Shown: in pieces, positions 1 through 8,326 of the stretch
Numbering within the stretch: position 1 is the first letter of the stretch
How the letters are laid out: each line of letters opens with the position of its first letter
Source of the DNA: Methylobacterium frigidaeris
GTDB taxonomy: Bacteria > Pseudomonadota > Alphaproteobacteria > Rhizobiales > Beijerinckiaceae
Direction of reading: 5' to 3'
DNA: 43,922 nt
Assembly: GCF_022179185.1 (NCBI RefSeq)
Contig: NZ_BPQJ01000053.1
Span: 1-43,922 of the forward strand
Notes under the pieces: model-generated
What the model saw: only the letters and a program-made list of their open reading frames with translations
The model's database searches: none
What the model was told of the DNA's origin: nothing
Made by a program: the position numbers and the translations under genes

Positions 1-95
1 CGCAGGGCGGTCCGCCGACGCGGCTCCCGCTTGGCCTGCCGTCGCAGATCGGCGGCCGTAGCGATGTCGGTCCGGATCTCGACGGCACGCGTCAT
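1..95 (-). CDS. IS630-family transposase, N-terminal fragment (cut by window edge)
   Basis: The reverse strand reads MTRAVEIRTDIATAADLRRQ and continues to the window edge. This resembles the opening of IS630-family transposases, which begin with AVEIRTD..TAADLRRLAKR and then an HTH. Only about 31 codons are visible, so the HTH and DDE catalytic domain lie outside the window. ATG at 95 is preceded by a G-rich stretch (GGGGGGAGCC) that can act as a ribosome binding site. The element probably inserted into the regulator that resumes at about 172. Family assignment rests on a short match. Confidence 0.55.
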   Translation of the reverse strand, partial: MTRAVEIRTDIATAADLRRQAKREPRRRTAL

Positions 96-170
96 AGGCT
101 CCCCCCGGTTCAGGGGAAACAGCGAATCACGTCCGCCGGCCCGTGAAAACCCTCCACGAGTCAAAACCTA
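1..170. mobile_element. Right end of an IS630-type insertion sequence (partial)
   Basis: The transposase start at 95 points out of the window. The regulator reading frame resumes at 172, right after an in-frame TAA. IS630 elements insert at TA and duplicate it, and a TA dinucleotide lies at 169-170, so the IS end is placed there. The exact terminal inverted repeat cannot be confirmed because the other end is not in the window. Confidence 0.45.
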
Positions 171-171
171 A

Positions 172-764
172 GCGTGGCGGTATTACAACCCGTTCTTCCA
201 GCACCATCTGCGCGGACTCGGCATCGGCCTCTACCGGATGGAAGAGCTCGCCCGGCCGCCCTTCATCCTGCGGCCCAACGGCGGCGTTCCGGTCGTGCTC
301 GATGCGAGCGAGGAGATCAGGTTCCTCGCGCCCGACTGGCTGCGGCGCCTGCGCGAGCTCGCCATCGCGGTGCGCGCCTGCGGCGAGCGCACGGCGCAGA
401 TCTCGCTCTACCGCGCCGGAGGATCGGGGTTTCCGGATGCTGAGCTGCGGCCGCTACGCGACATTGGCGGCGATCTACCGGCGCCACCTGGCCGGTACGG
501 GGGGGCTTGCCCGCGCGACCACCGGGTCGATCGGGCGCTCGCCCGAAGCGGCGTCGGCACCCCGTCGGCCCGCGAGCGCCAGATCATCGGGCTCATCCTC
601 GAGGGACGCTCCACCCGCGAGATCGCCCGGTCGCTCGCCTTCGCCGAGGAGACCGTGCGCACCCACCGCAAGCACGCCTACCAGAAGCTCGAGGTCGGCT
701 CGCGCGTCGAGCTCCTGTCGCGCTGCTTCTTCGAGGGCCCGCCCCCGGCGGGGCGCCGGCCTGA
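172..764 (+). pseudogene. LuxR-type HTH transcriptional regulator, 5'-truncated
   Basis: From 172 the frame reads AWRYYNPFFQHHLRGLGIGL without a start codon, so the N-terminal part of the sensor domain is missing. Around nucleotides 565-730 it encodes a full LuxR C-terminal HTH (SARERQIIGLILEGRSTREI, then AEETVRTHRKHAYQKL). The frame then runs on past the expected end with no stop until 1491, antisense to the ligase gene. A neighbouring frame has TGA at 762-764, so a 3' frameshift is also likely. It lies tail to tail with the ligase remnant ending at 790. The likely cause of the 5' loss is the IS630 element on its left. What it regulated is unknown. Confidence 0.6.
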
Positions 765-1450
765 TGCCGGCCCCGGCCCCGCGGGCGGCTCAGCGCCCCT
801 CGCCGCTCCAGCGCACGGCCTCGGGGCGCAGCCGCCCATCCTTGGCGTCGTCGACGAGCTGGCGCTTGAGCACCTTTCCGCTCGGCGTCATCGGCATCTC
901 GTCGAGGATCAGGAAGTACTCGGGCATGTCGTAGCGGGACAGGCCTTCGCGGGCGAGATGAGCCAGCATCTCCCCGGCGACGATGGACCGCTCTGCGACC
1001 GGGATGACCGCAAGGCAGACCTTCTCGCCGAGGCGCGTGTCGGGCACCGCGAAGGCAGCGACCTTCGCGACGTCGGGATGGCGGATCGCCAGGTCCTCGA
1101 TCTCGACCGGGTAGATGTTGTGCCCGCCGCGGATCACCAGGTCCTTGGCGCGCCCGACGATCTCGATGTCGCCGTTCCCGTTGATGCGGCCGAGATCCCC
1201 GCTCATCAGGAAGCCCTGGCTGTTGAAGGCCGCCTCCGTCGCCTCCTGGTTGCCGAAATAGCCCAGCATCAGCGAGGCGCCGCGCCCGCCGATCTCACCG
1301 ATCTCGCCCGGCGCGGCCTCCACCTCGCGGTCGTCGCTGCGCCAGATCCGGATCTCGTAGCAGGGCAGCGCACGCCCGCAGCAGCGGCCGACGGTGCCGG
1401 TCATCGTGCCGACGTCGTCGGTGCGCAGAGTCGTGGTGTGATGTTGCCCC

Positions 1451-2311
1451 TTAAAGACCGGACAGGGCCTCCTGGGTTGATCGGGCGATGAACTCGCGCG
1501 GCGAGCGGTAGCCCAGCGCGCGATGAGGGTGAAGGTCATTGTAGTGCGCCAGCCAACCGGGAAGCTGGCGCAGCACGCTTTCGGCATCCGGCAGGACCGA
1601 GACGCGCACGTAGTCACGCTTCAGGGTTCGCACGAACGCCTCGGCCATGCCGTTACTCTGCGGGCTCTCCAGCGGTGTCGTTTTCGGCACCAATCCGAGG
1701 TCGCGGGCGAACCGGCGCGTGTCACGGGCCAAGTAGCAGCTGCCATTGTCGGTCAGCCACTCGATGGGGCTCGGCAACTGGTTGACCGGCCCGAAGCGAT
1801 GCTCGACGGCCGCCACCATGAGGTCGCGCACATCCTCGCTCGTGATGCCCGCTGTGGTCGCCACGTAGCTCATCGCTTCCCGGTCGCAGCAGTCCAGCAC
1901 GAAGGCGACCCGCACCCGCTCACCGTTCTCAGCCGCGATCTCCAGCCCGTCCGAGCACCAGCGCGTGTTGCGCACGGCCACCGCCACCTTGCCCTCGTGA
2001 CGACGCGTCTCGGCTCCGCCCGCGGGTCGCTGGAGCAGGAGGCCGTGCACCTTCATGACCCGGGAGACGCGCTTCACGTTCGGCGCGGGCCGGCCGTCCT
2101 GCTCGGCCTGGCGGCGCAAGAGGGCGTGGACGCGCCGGTAGCCATAGGTCGGAAGGTCGGCGACGAGAGCCTGGATCGCCGCCAGAAGCTCGACGTCAGG
2201 CGCGGGCGGGCGCCCCCGCCGTCGCGCCACGGTCTGCCGAGAGGAGGCCAGATGCGGGCGCGAGACGCCCAATGCTGAAGCGACCGCGCTCACCGGCCGT
2301 CCCCTGGCCAC
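1451..2311 (-). CDS. IS2-group transposase OrfB (DDE integrase domain)
   Basis: This is the rve-type catalytic part of an IS3-family transposase. The three acidic residues are in RWCSDG, WLTDNGS and SPQSNGMAEAF. The DCCDREA and HYNDLHPHRALGYRSPREF blocks match the IS2 group closely. A GTG at 2311 could start it, but the frame is open upstream to the slippery CCC AAA AAG at about 2332-2340. A -1 slip there would join OrfA to OrfB (codons run GTT GCC CTC GCG CGT after the slip), as known for IS2. No interrupting stop is seen. Confidence 0.9.
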   Translation of the reverse strand: MARGRPVSAVASALGVSRPHLASSRQTVARRRGRPPAPDVELLAAIQALVADLPTYGYRRVHALLRRQAEQDGRPAPNVKRVSRVMKVHGLLLQRPAGGAETRRHEGKVAVAVRNTRWCSDGLEIAAENGERVRVAFVLDCCDREAMSYVATTAGITSEDVRDLMVAAVEHRFGPVNQLPSPIEWLTDNGSCYLARDTRRFARDLGLVPKTTPLESPQSNGMAEAFVRTLKRDYVRVSVLPDAESVLRQLPGWLAHYNDLHPHRALGYRSPREFIARSTQEALSGL

Positions 2312-2706
2312 GAGGTCACGCGCGAGGGCAACTTTTTGGGGGCGGCGACGCGCTCCACCGCCTCGCGCAGGATCTCGGTCTCCATCGTCTTCTTACCCAG
2401 GAGCCGCTGCAACTCACGGATCTGCTGCTGGGCAGCCCGAAGCTCGGAGGCGGGCACCACCTCCTCGCCAGCCCCGGCGGCCGTGAAGGCGCCGCGGGCC
2501 ATCAGCCGACGCCACGTGAACAACTGGTTGGCGTTCAGCCCGTGGCGGCGGGCGACGAGCGAGACGGAGTGGCCGGGCAGATGCGTCTCCTCGACGAGGC
2601 GCACCTTCTCCTCCGTGGTCCAGTGCCGACGGCGCTGGACGGAGGTGATCACCTCGACGCGCTCGGTGCGGGGCGGGTTGTTGGAACTCACCATAGCGTC
2701 GGTCAT
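2290..2706 (-). CDS. IS2-group transposase OrfA (HTH, leucine-zipper-like)
   Basis: It encodes 138 residues when started at ATG 2706, where GGAAG lies about 9 nt upstream; a GTG at 2712 is an alternative. The HTH region contains WTTEEKVRLVEETHLPGHSV and HGLNANQLFTWRR. A zipper-like segment follows (AAQQQIRELQRLLGKKTME). OrfA binds the IS ends, and the frameshifted OrfAB fusion is the active transposase. It overlaps OrfB by about 20 nt with the -1 slippery AAAAAG just before the OrfA stop. Confidence 0.88.
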   Translation of the reverse strand: MTDAMVSSNNPPRTERVEVITSVQRRRHWTTEEKVRLVEETHLPGHSVSLVARRHGLNANQLFTWRRLMARGAFTAAGAGEEVVPASELRAAQQQIRELQRLLGKKTMETEILREAVERVAAPKKLPSRVTSWPGDGR

Positions 2707-3792
2707 AGGCACACACTTCCATAAGCGTGAGCCCCTGTCCGGTCATTTTGGGGGCTACTTCATGGTGTGCGAGCCGCCCTCCGTCATGCCGTAGGTGTTC
2801 TGCGGCACGATCCCCATGGCGAGAAAGCGGCGCGCTACCTCGACCGGGATCGTGGCGCCCGACATGTAGAAGCTCTCGACGCGCCCGAGCCTCGTAAGGC
2901 CGCGGCGAGCCATCTCCTGCTGGATGTCGATCGCGTGGGTCGGCACGCCCATCACGTGGGTCGCGCCGGTCTCGACGATGCGGTCGAGGGCGCTGACGCC
3001 GCCGCGCGGGTCGTGCGTCACGTAGCGGCATCCAGTGACGAGCGCGATTTCGACGCCGATGGTCGCGAGGTGGTGGCTGAGCGGGCCGAGGCAGTAGATG
3101 GCGAGGTCAGGTCCGAACCCCCAGTCGGCGACGATGGCGCGGCCGTTGGCGAGCAGCGTGTTGTCGCTGTGGATCACCGCCTTCGGCTGGCCGGTCGTGC
3201 CAGAGGTGAAGGCGAGGTAGGTGATCTTGTCCGGGTTGAAAGCCGGCGGCGGAGCCTCCCCACCGCGGGGCTGCGGGAACGCGTGCGTGCCGGCCGGCCG
3301 CAGCGCGGCGGCGCCGAGGGCGTAGATGCGGCGCAGGCCCGGCGCGCCGGCCATGGCGGCAACGATGTCGGCCCTGTCCCCGTCGGCGCCGTGGCCGGGC
3401 TGGACGAACAAAGCCGCCACGGCGATGCGGTGCATCAGGGTCGCGACCTCCGCCGTCGTATGGTTGACGTGGAACGAGAGCGACGCGACGTAGCCGTTGC
3501 GCGAGCAGGCCAGCAGAACGACCACCATCTCGACCCGGTTGGGCGACCACATCGCGACCCGCTGCCCGGGCCTGATCCCGGCCGCGTGCAGGTCCGCCGC
3601 CACGGCATCGGCCCAGTCCACCAGGTCGCGCCACGACAGCCGACGCACCGCATCCTCGAAGGCGGGGGCGCCAGGACGCTCGGCGGCGTGGCGCGCAGCG
3701 TGCCCATAGAGCGTCTCGTCGCCCCAGAGATTGCTGGCGTGATACGCCTGCGCGAGCGCGGGACTATGAAGCGTTAGAATTGTCGAAGACAT

Positions 3793-4399
3793 GAACCTCT
3801 CCGAAAGTACCGGGGACGGGCAGGTTCCTCCCCGGCGGAGCGCTGCAGCGCGACGATAATTTGTGGATCGGCGGGCGCCACACGGAGTCCGCTCTCCCTG
3901 CAATGAGCGGCGTGTCGTCCAGCGCATTGCGACGAGCGCCCATACGCACGACGATTTCATGCCGTTCCGCCAAATGTCAGAACCGAACGTTCAGCCCAGT
4001 GTACTGGAACAATCCTCAAGCGAACACCAGGCGTCAGTACCGAATTTCTTGGCGGTCGCCCTGGACACTCAGAGTCGTACTGCTCGCGACCTGGATCGCC
4101 TGGCAAGACGCTTTGGCGCCGTCCCCATCGCGGTCGAAGGCTGCCGCCCTCGCTCCCGCGACACGCGGTGGACCGCCATGGTTCTTCCAATGGCGGACCT
4201 TTCCCCCCTGGTTACAAGGAACCGGCGGCCATCGAGATTGTCCATGGTCTCCGCTTCCTCGGTGAATCGGGTGGGGTCCGAGAGATGCGACGCGGCCGCT
4301 GCCCCGCAGGCGCGAGGCTTCAGATTCCCGGTGGTTCGCGTCCACGAGGCGGTGGACATGCCCCGCGCCGCGGCGTCCAAGCGCACCGTTTCGGCGGTC
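3793..4399. other. 607-bp stretch without an intact gene
   Basis: It lies upstream of the broken ligase (leftward) and downstream of the TRAP binding protein (also leftward). It contains the SDR remnant annotated separately at 4034-4245. A short leftward frame near 3973-3840 (MAERHEIVVRMGARRNALDD) has no family I recognise. No sigma54 -24/-12 match was found upstream of the ligase. Confidence 0.6.
4034..4245 (-). pseudogene. Short-chain dehydrogenase/reductase remnant (N-terminal third, frameshifted)
   Basis: ATG at 4245 follows GGAAGCGGAGACC and opens MDNLDGRRFLVTRGERSAIG, a damaged version of the SDR TGxxxGIG nucleotide-binding motif. The homology then continues in the adjacent frame as GARAAAFDRDGDGAKASCQA, which corresponds to the beta2/acidic-residue region, and SVQGD, and stops at 4034. 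A frameshift lies at about 4170-4190 and everything beyond roughly 70 residues is lost. It sits between the TRAP binding protein and the interrupted ligase and may once have been in their transcription unit. Confidence 0.55.
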
Positions 4400-5410
4400 C
4401 TAACTAATCGGACCCGTGTAGTTCTCTAGGATTTGCCATGCCTCCTCGCCGAACTTCTGCCGCCACTCCTTGTAGAATCCTGTTTTCTGCAGCACATTCC
4501 GGAAAGTCATGGCCTCGACGTCGGAGATCTTCAGTCCATCCGCGGTCAGCTCCGCTTCCAGACTCGCATTTTGGCCGGCGATGTCCTTGCGCTGGTCCAG
4601 CGCTGACTGATTGAAGTTTCGCCGGATGACCTCTTGAACATCGACCGGTAGGGCGTTCCAGCGCCGCCGGTTGGCGAGGAGCCAGTAGCCGTCCCACATG
4701 TGGTTCGTCTTGCTCAGGTACCTCTGCACCTCGTAGAGCTTGGCCGCCTTAATGATCGCGAACGGATTCTCTTCGGCGTCAACGATCCGGGTCTGCAGCG
4801 CCGTGTACAGCTCTGCGAAGCTGATCGAGGTCGGCGATGCGCCGAAGGCCCGGAAAATAGACGTCCAGAGCGGGCTCGGCGGCACCCGGATCTTCAAACC
4901 GCGTAGATCGTTCGGCGTTACGATCGGTGCGATATTCGACGTCATATGCCGGAATCCGTTATCCCAGGCCTTCTCGAAGACGACGAGTCCCGTCTTCTCG
5001 ATCTGACCGCGTACGTGCTCGCCCAGTCGCCCGTCCAGGGCAGACCACAGCTGGTCGTATCCCGACCACGCGAAACCGATCCCGCTGATAGCGGCTTCGG
5101 GAACCAGCGTCGACAGCACCAGCGGCGAGAACGACAGAAATTCCAGAGCGCCCGAGCGCAACTGGCTCAGCATGTCCATGTCGCCGCCGAGCTGGCTGCT
5201 CGGAAAAACTCGTATCTCGACCTTCCCAGACGTTTCGAGATGGACTCTCTCCGCCGCCTCGCTGGCGCGAATTGAGAGCGGGTGCGTTGCGGGGAAATTG
5301 TTGGCGTATTTCAGGACTAACTCGGCGCCGTGGACATTAGGGATACGCAGAACTGACGGCGCGCAAACCGCCGTCTGCACCGTCAGCTTGAGCAAAGACC
5401 GTCGGTCCAT
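4400..5410 (-). CDS. TRAP transporter solute-binding protein (DctP family), orphan
   Basis: The protein has 336 residues. ATG at 5410 was chosen because GGGAGG lies 5 nt upstream; a longer frame to 5524 lacks such a site. The start MDRRSLLKLTVQTAVCAPSV is a twin-arginine-like export signal, common in DctP proteins, placing it in the periplasm. Family features are LKYANNFPATHPLS near the mature N-terminus, FPSSQLGGD, GLKIRVPPSPLW, the FAELYTALQTRIVDAEENPF ligand block, and FYKEWRQKFGEEAW at the end. DctP proteins bind carboxylates for import, but no DctQ/DctM membrane genes are in the window. The base composition looks less GC-rich than its neighbours (by eye), compatible with transfer. A sigma54-like promoter lies about 170 bp upstream. 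Confidence 0.9.
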   Translation of the reverse strand: MDRRSLLKLTVQTAVCAPSVLRIPNVHGAELVLKYANNFPATHPLSIRASEAAERVHLETSGKVEIRVFPSSQLGGDMDMLSQLRSGALEFLSFSPLVLSTLVPEAAISGIGFAWSGYDQLWSALDGRLGEHVRGQIEKTGLVVFEKAWDNGFRHMTSNIAPIVTPNDLRGLKIRVPPSPLWTSIFRAFGASPTSISFAELYTALQTRIVDAEENPFAIIKAAKLYEVQRYLSKTNHMWDGYWLLANRRRWNALPVDVQEVIRRNFNQSALDQRKDIAGQNASLEAELTADGLKISDVEAMTFRNVLQKTGFYKEWRQKFGEEAWQILENYTGPIS

Positions 5411-5581
5411 GTCGTCCTCCCTGTCATTGTTGGCTCGAAGACGGTTGGGTTGGCTCGATCCGCCGAGTTCGCGTCTTCCCGTATCCGGTCCGCTAACTGG
5501 ACCGCCCGACACGCGAGGACGCACGGCGTACTCGCGCGCTCAGCATCGTCGGCGCTTGACGACGCTACGCCACGATTGTTG

Positions 5582-5597
5582 AGCAACGGGCATGCCA
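5582..5597 (-). promoter_or_regulatory. Candidate sigma54 (-24/-12) promoter for the TRAP binding protein
   Basis: The reverse strand reads TGGCATGCCCGTTGCT. Against the consensus TGGCACG-N4-TTGCW it differs only in C to T at the sixth base. The invariant GG (-24) and GC (-12) have the right spacing. Transcription would start near 5570, about 160 nt before the ATG at 5410. It is very similar to three other sites in this window. Confidence 0.6.
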
Positions 5598-6541
5598 GCC
5601 CTCTGTGGGCATGGCCGCACCGCTGACCCTGGCCCGCCTGAATTCACCCGCCCTTCGGCGGTGGGTGTCGGGATGCCGTCCCACTCCTGATGGACGTCCC
5701 TCTGATCCGGATAATGTACGGCAGCCTGTTTCTGGCTCGTACACTCACCGTCGTCGACTGCCTGCACCGGAGACAGATGGGACCCGATATCGTGAGTGTG
5801 ACGGATCGTCCGGCGGCGCTTGCCAGCGCCAGCATCCCCAGCCACGGAGGGATGACTGGCGCGGTCAAGAAAGCAGAGTTCAGGTTCCATCATCACGCTG
5901 GTCGCGTCGAGGCTTGCTCCTGTTCATCTGCCTGAGTGGGATGAAAGAGCCTGGAGGCGTGAGATTCGATCCGTCGCGCCGCTCGCCGGCGACGTCGCCT
6001 AGCACGTCGCTACCTCGCCGAAGTGCGTCAGCCCGGGCCTGCGCATCACCGACGTCATGGTGCCGGGAACGGGCGAGGTTGTGCGGCTCGCGGCCGAATT
6101 GCGGGCCATCCGCATGATGGCGACTGACGGCGGCGCTCGCCTCGCAGTGCGTCGTCGAGGGAGAACCCGCCGCAGTCATCACGGCCATCCGGCAGGAGAA
6201 CATGACCCGGCAGACGCTCGCGAGGCCCTGTGGGATTTCGACGTTCGCGCGCATCCGTGCAGGCGACACCTCCGGCTAAGGATCCCGGAGCCGTAGCGGC
6301 GCGACGAACTCGCTGCCCATGCGCGGCAACTCGGGCTGACGGGTCAACCCCAGCGACGCCTTCGGTCGCCTCGACGCCGAAGACCATCCGCGTGTCTCTC
6401 GGCTCAGCCTCCAACGCGAGGCCTTGCAATACGGTCTAATCCTGCTCGCGATGCTGCTGGCGCATCCGCCAGGCGCGATCTCGACTGTCGACTGACACAG
6501 CCGGCCCTTGAGGAAGCGGGCAACCGGCCGGATGTCCCAGC

Positions 6542-6790
6542 CTATTGCTCGCTCCCGCCGACGCACCATCGGTTAAAGTGGCGCAGCCCGAGGAGTATGT
6601 CACCGCCAGGCTGCGACCGACGCGGCGCCTGCCCCGCCATCTCGGCGCTGACCTCCTCGATCGTTGTCCGCCGGGCCACGGCGCAGTGATGCAGGAAGGC
6701 GAAAGCCTCGGCCTCACTCCTGGCGCGGCGGGTCATCATGCCGACGACGGCGCCGACCACGAACAGTCGTGAACGAGTCCGCTCCTCGAA
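6542..6790 (-). pseudogene. ANTAR-like RNA-binding domain fragment
   Basis: The frame reads FEERTRSRLFVVGAVVGMMT, then ARSEAEAFAFLHHCAVARR and TTIEEVSAEMAG. This follows the ANTAR pattern (long helix, G.LM, s..EAF..Lr, then a short helix), as in AmiR-type antiterminators. No receiver-like domain or convincing start is visible, so it is a remnant at best. Its closeness to a LivF remnant recalls amide/urea uptake loci where AmiR-like regulators occur. That link is an inference. Confidence 0.35.
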
Positions 6791-6791
6791 C

Positions 6792-7172
6792 TGGGCAAGC
6801 CGCTGGCTGGCCTTGCGCCACCGCTATCCGGCATGCTGGGCCCTCCTCGTCTACGGCTACGTCCACAGCTTTGCCGAGTGCCGCGGCCAGGTCGCCGGAA
6901 CGATGTCAGGCGGCGAGCATCAGCAATTCGCCATTTGTCGGGGCACTGGTGGGCAGCCTGAGGGCGTGCAGCCGTCGATCGTACAGATGATCTTCCGGGT
7001 GCCGCGAGCGGCCAGCGACGTGGTGGGAACCACCATCGTGTTCGTAGAGCAGAACCCTGGCGCGTTCCTGTCAATCGTCGAACATTACTACATGGAGGAT
7101 AAGGGCCGGGTGACAGCCGAACTCGGCCGCGACGCCATCACGACCAAGGCGGTGCGCGGCTACCTGATGATC
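6792..7172 (+). pseudogene. livF: Branched-chain amino acid-type ABC transporter ATPase (LivF) remnant
   Basis: The frame contains RGQVAGTMSGGEHQQFAI, which is the ABC signature region, then SIVQMIFRVPRA, GTTIVFVEQNPGAFLSI (switch-histidine/VEQN region typical of LivF) and GRVTAEL. Between GQPE and VQPSIVQ about a dozen residues that should hold the Walker B LLLLDEPSLGLAP are missing. The Walker A half is absent upstream. It is therefore a non-functional C-terminal piece. The two LivK-type binding proteins elsewhere in the window may once have worked with such an ATPase. Confidence 0.7.
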
Positions 7173-7217
7173 CGACGCTGCCCCGGCCCAGGACGCTTGA
7201 CGCGGTATGCCAAGCTC

Positions 7218-8279
7218 TCAGGGGATGATGCGCTGCGCGCGCAAAGCGTCGAAGTGCCGGAGGAACATCTCCTGGCTGTCCTGTGACTCGGTGAAGCCGT
7301 AGCGCCGAGCCTTCGTCGTGGAGGACATCACGTCGAAGTCAGGCGCGAACACGAAGTTGCCGTAGCCCCATCCGACCAGTTGCTCGTAGGGTATGGCACG
7401 CAAGCCGTGTTCCTCCGTGAGCCTGTCCCAGAGGGACTTCTTGTCCGCCATCATGTGCACGAGGTCGATCTTCTGCGGCTGCGCCACTTCCATCCCGAAG
7501 TAGTCGGCGATCGCCGGCCACATGTCGCGCCAGCGGAAGACGTCGCCGTTGGTGATGTTGAAGGGCTCGTTCGCCGCGCCGGCCTCGGTCGACATCCACA
7601 GGCAGGCGCGCGCTAAGAGGTCACTGTCGGTGACGTTGTAGAGCGCCGCGGCATTGGCCTCCGACCCGGGATGCCGCAGGGGCAGGCCCAGGGCCTTAGA
7701 GATCGTGGCGTAGACGGCCAGCACCATCACGAGGTTCATCGGGTTCCCGACGGCGAAGCCGCAGATGCCGTGCGGGCGCGCCGACGACCACGTCCAGGCC
7801 TTCCCGGCTTGGCGCGCGACGATGAAGTCCTGCTGGTCGTAGTAGAAGTTCGGCGGCATGTGCCGCGGATCGGTCTCCTTCGCCGGGGTCTTGAACGGCC
7901 CGAGATGGTTGCCGTACCATTTAGTGCCGTGCATCAGGTTGACGTGACGCAGCCCCTGCGCCGCCGGCTCCACCGCGTCCATGAGGTTCCTCAGTAGCGC
8001 CATGTTCGGGGCGACCATCTCCGACCACGACGGCCCCTTGATGTAGGCCGAGTAGAAGACGTGGGTCACCGCCTCGAGCCCGCCGAGCTGACGCCTCGCC
8101 TCCGCCGCGTCCAGGAGGTCAACCGACAGGTGCCGGTAGTCGCCGTCCACATCCGGCTTGCGGCGCGATACAGCGACGACGTCCCAGTCTGGATCGGCGG
8201 CGAGCCGCTTCAGGAGATTGCGCCCCACCACCCCGGTGGCGCCGGCGACGAGCGCCGTCTTCTTGGTGTCTCGCGTCAT
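7218..8279 (-). CDS. PRISE-type NAD(P)-dependent reductase (progesterone 5beta-reductase/iridoid synthase-like extended SDR)
   Basis: It encodes 353 residues, with GGGAGG 6 nt before the ATG at 8279. The N-terminus TALVAGATGVVGRNLLKRL is the Rossmann glycine motif. HGTKWYGNHLGPF and PNFYYDQQDF correspond to the conserved lysine and tyrosine blocks of the PRISE group, and SSARPHGICGFAVGNPMNL is another family block. Known members reduce activated C=C bonds of enones or enals, including cyclic ones. It follows the 8983-8327 gene by 47 bp in one leftward transcription unit behind a strong sigma54 site. A role in processing a cyclic unsaturated intermediate is an inference. Confidence 0.8.
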   Translation of the reverse strand: MTRDTKKTALVAGATGVVGRNLLKRLAADPDWDVVAVSRRKPDVDGDYRHLSVDLLDAAEARRQLGGLEAVTHVFYSAYIKGPSWSEMVAPNMALLRNLMDAVEPAAQGLRHVNLMHGTKWYGNHLGPFKTPAKETDPRHMPPNFYYDQQDFIVARQAGKAWTWSSARPHGICGFAVGNPMNLVMVLAVYATISKALGLPLRHPGSEANAAALYNVTDSDLLARACLWMSTEAGAANEPFNITNGDVFRWRDMWPAIADYFGMEVAQPQKIDLVHMMADKKSLWDRLTEEHGLRAIPYEQLVGWGYGNFVFAPDFDVMSSTTKARRYGFTESQDSQEMFLRHFDALRAQRIIP

Positions 8280-8326
8280 CGAGTTCCCTCCCGCTCCGCT
8301 TCGAGCCTCGTTCCGCGCAACGTCCC

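Larger units (their letters stand above)
1439..2762 (-). mobile_element. IS3-family (IS2-group) insertion sequence, complete, 1324 bp
   Basis: Both ends begin TGA.GT.GCCCC and share the further block GACCGGACAGGG as imperfect terminal inverted repeats. TGGTG is directly repeated at 1434-1438 and 2763-2767, a 5-bp target duplication typical of the IS2 group. It carries orfA and orfB overlapping in a -1 arrangement. Both genes are intact and the repeats are still recognisable, which suggests a fairly recent insertion. Confidence 0.92.
790..3792 (-). pseudogene. Cyclohexanecarboxylate-CoA ligase-like AMP-dependent acyl-CoA ligase, interrupted by an IS2-group element
   Basis: The 5' part (3792 to 2763) starts MSSTILTLHSPALAQAYHAS and contains the AMP-binding P-loop TSGTTGQPK and the YGMTE motif. 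The 3' part (1433 to 790) contains the GDLGRINGNGDIEIVGR hinge region, IRGGHNIYPVEIE, and the C-terminal lysine motif TPSGKVLKR. A 1324-bp IS lies between them. Removing the IS and one copy of its TGGTG duplication restores GGSHTTTLRTDDVG in frame, giving about 557 residues, near the 540 of its paralogue at 15752. GGAGAGG precedes the ATG at 3792. The family adenylates an acid and transfers it to CoA. AliA-type ligases of this look act on alicyclic acids. As it stands the gene is inactive. Confidence 0.85.
5411..7217. other. 1.8-kb degraded region without an intact gene
   Basis: Both strands hold only short overlapping frames without consistent family signals. Recognisable pieces are an ANTAR-like fragment (6542-6790) and a LivF remnant (6792-7172), annotated separately, and the sigma54-like site at 5582-5597. 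I see nothing assignable between about 5600 and 6540, although parts resemble decayed coding sequence. The region reads as a graveyard of transport and regulatory genes. Confidence 0.6.

Noticed and set aside
764..1491. Continuation of the LuxR-type frame to 1491
   Set aside because: The sequence after the HTH is antisense to the ligase C-terminus and shows no conserved features, so it is counted as loss of the natural end of the regulator.
3898..3913. Possible sigma54 site upstream of the interrupted ligase
   Set aside because: GCAA is present in the right orientation but the -24 partner reads GGCGTG instead of GTGCCA, so it fails at the invariant bases.
5605..6569. Overlapping frames of 70-170 codons in the degraded region
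   Set aside because: No start, ribosome site or motif supports any one of them, and frames on both strands compete. A response-regulator-like LRITDVMVPGTGEVVRL stretch at 6040-6090 is too short to call.
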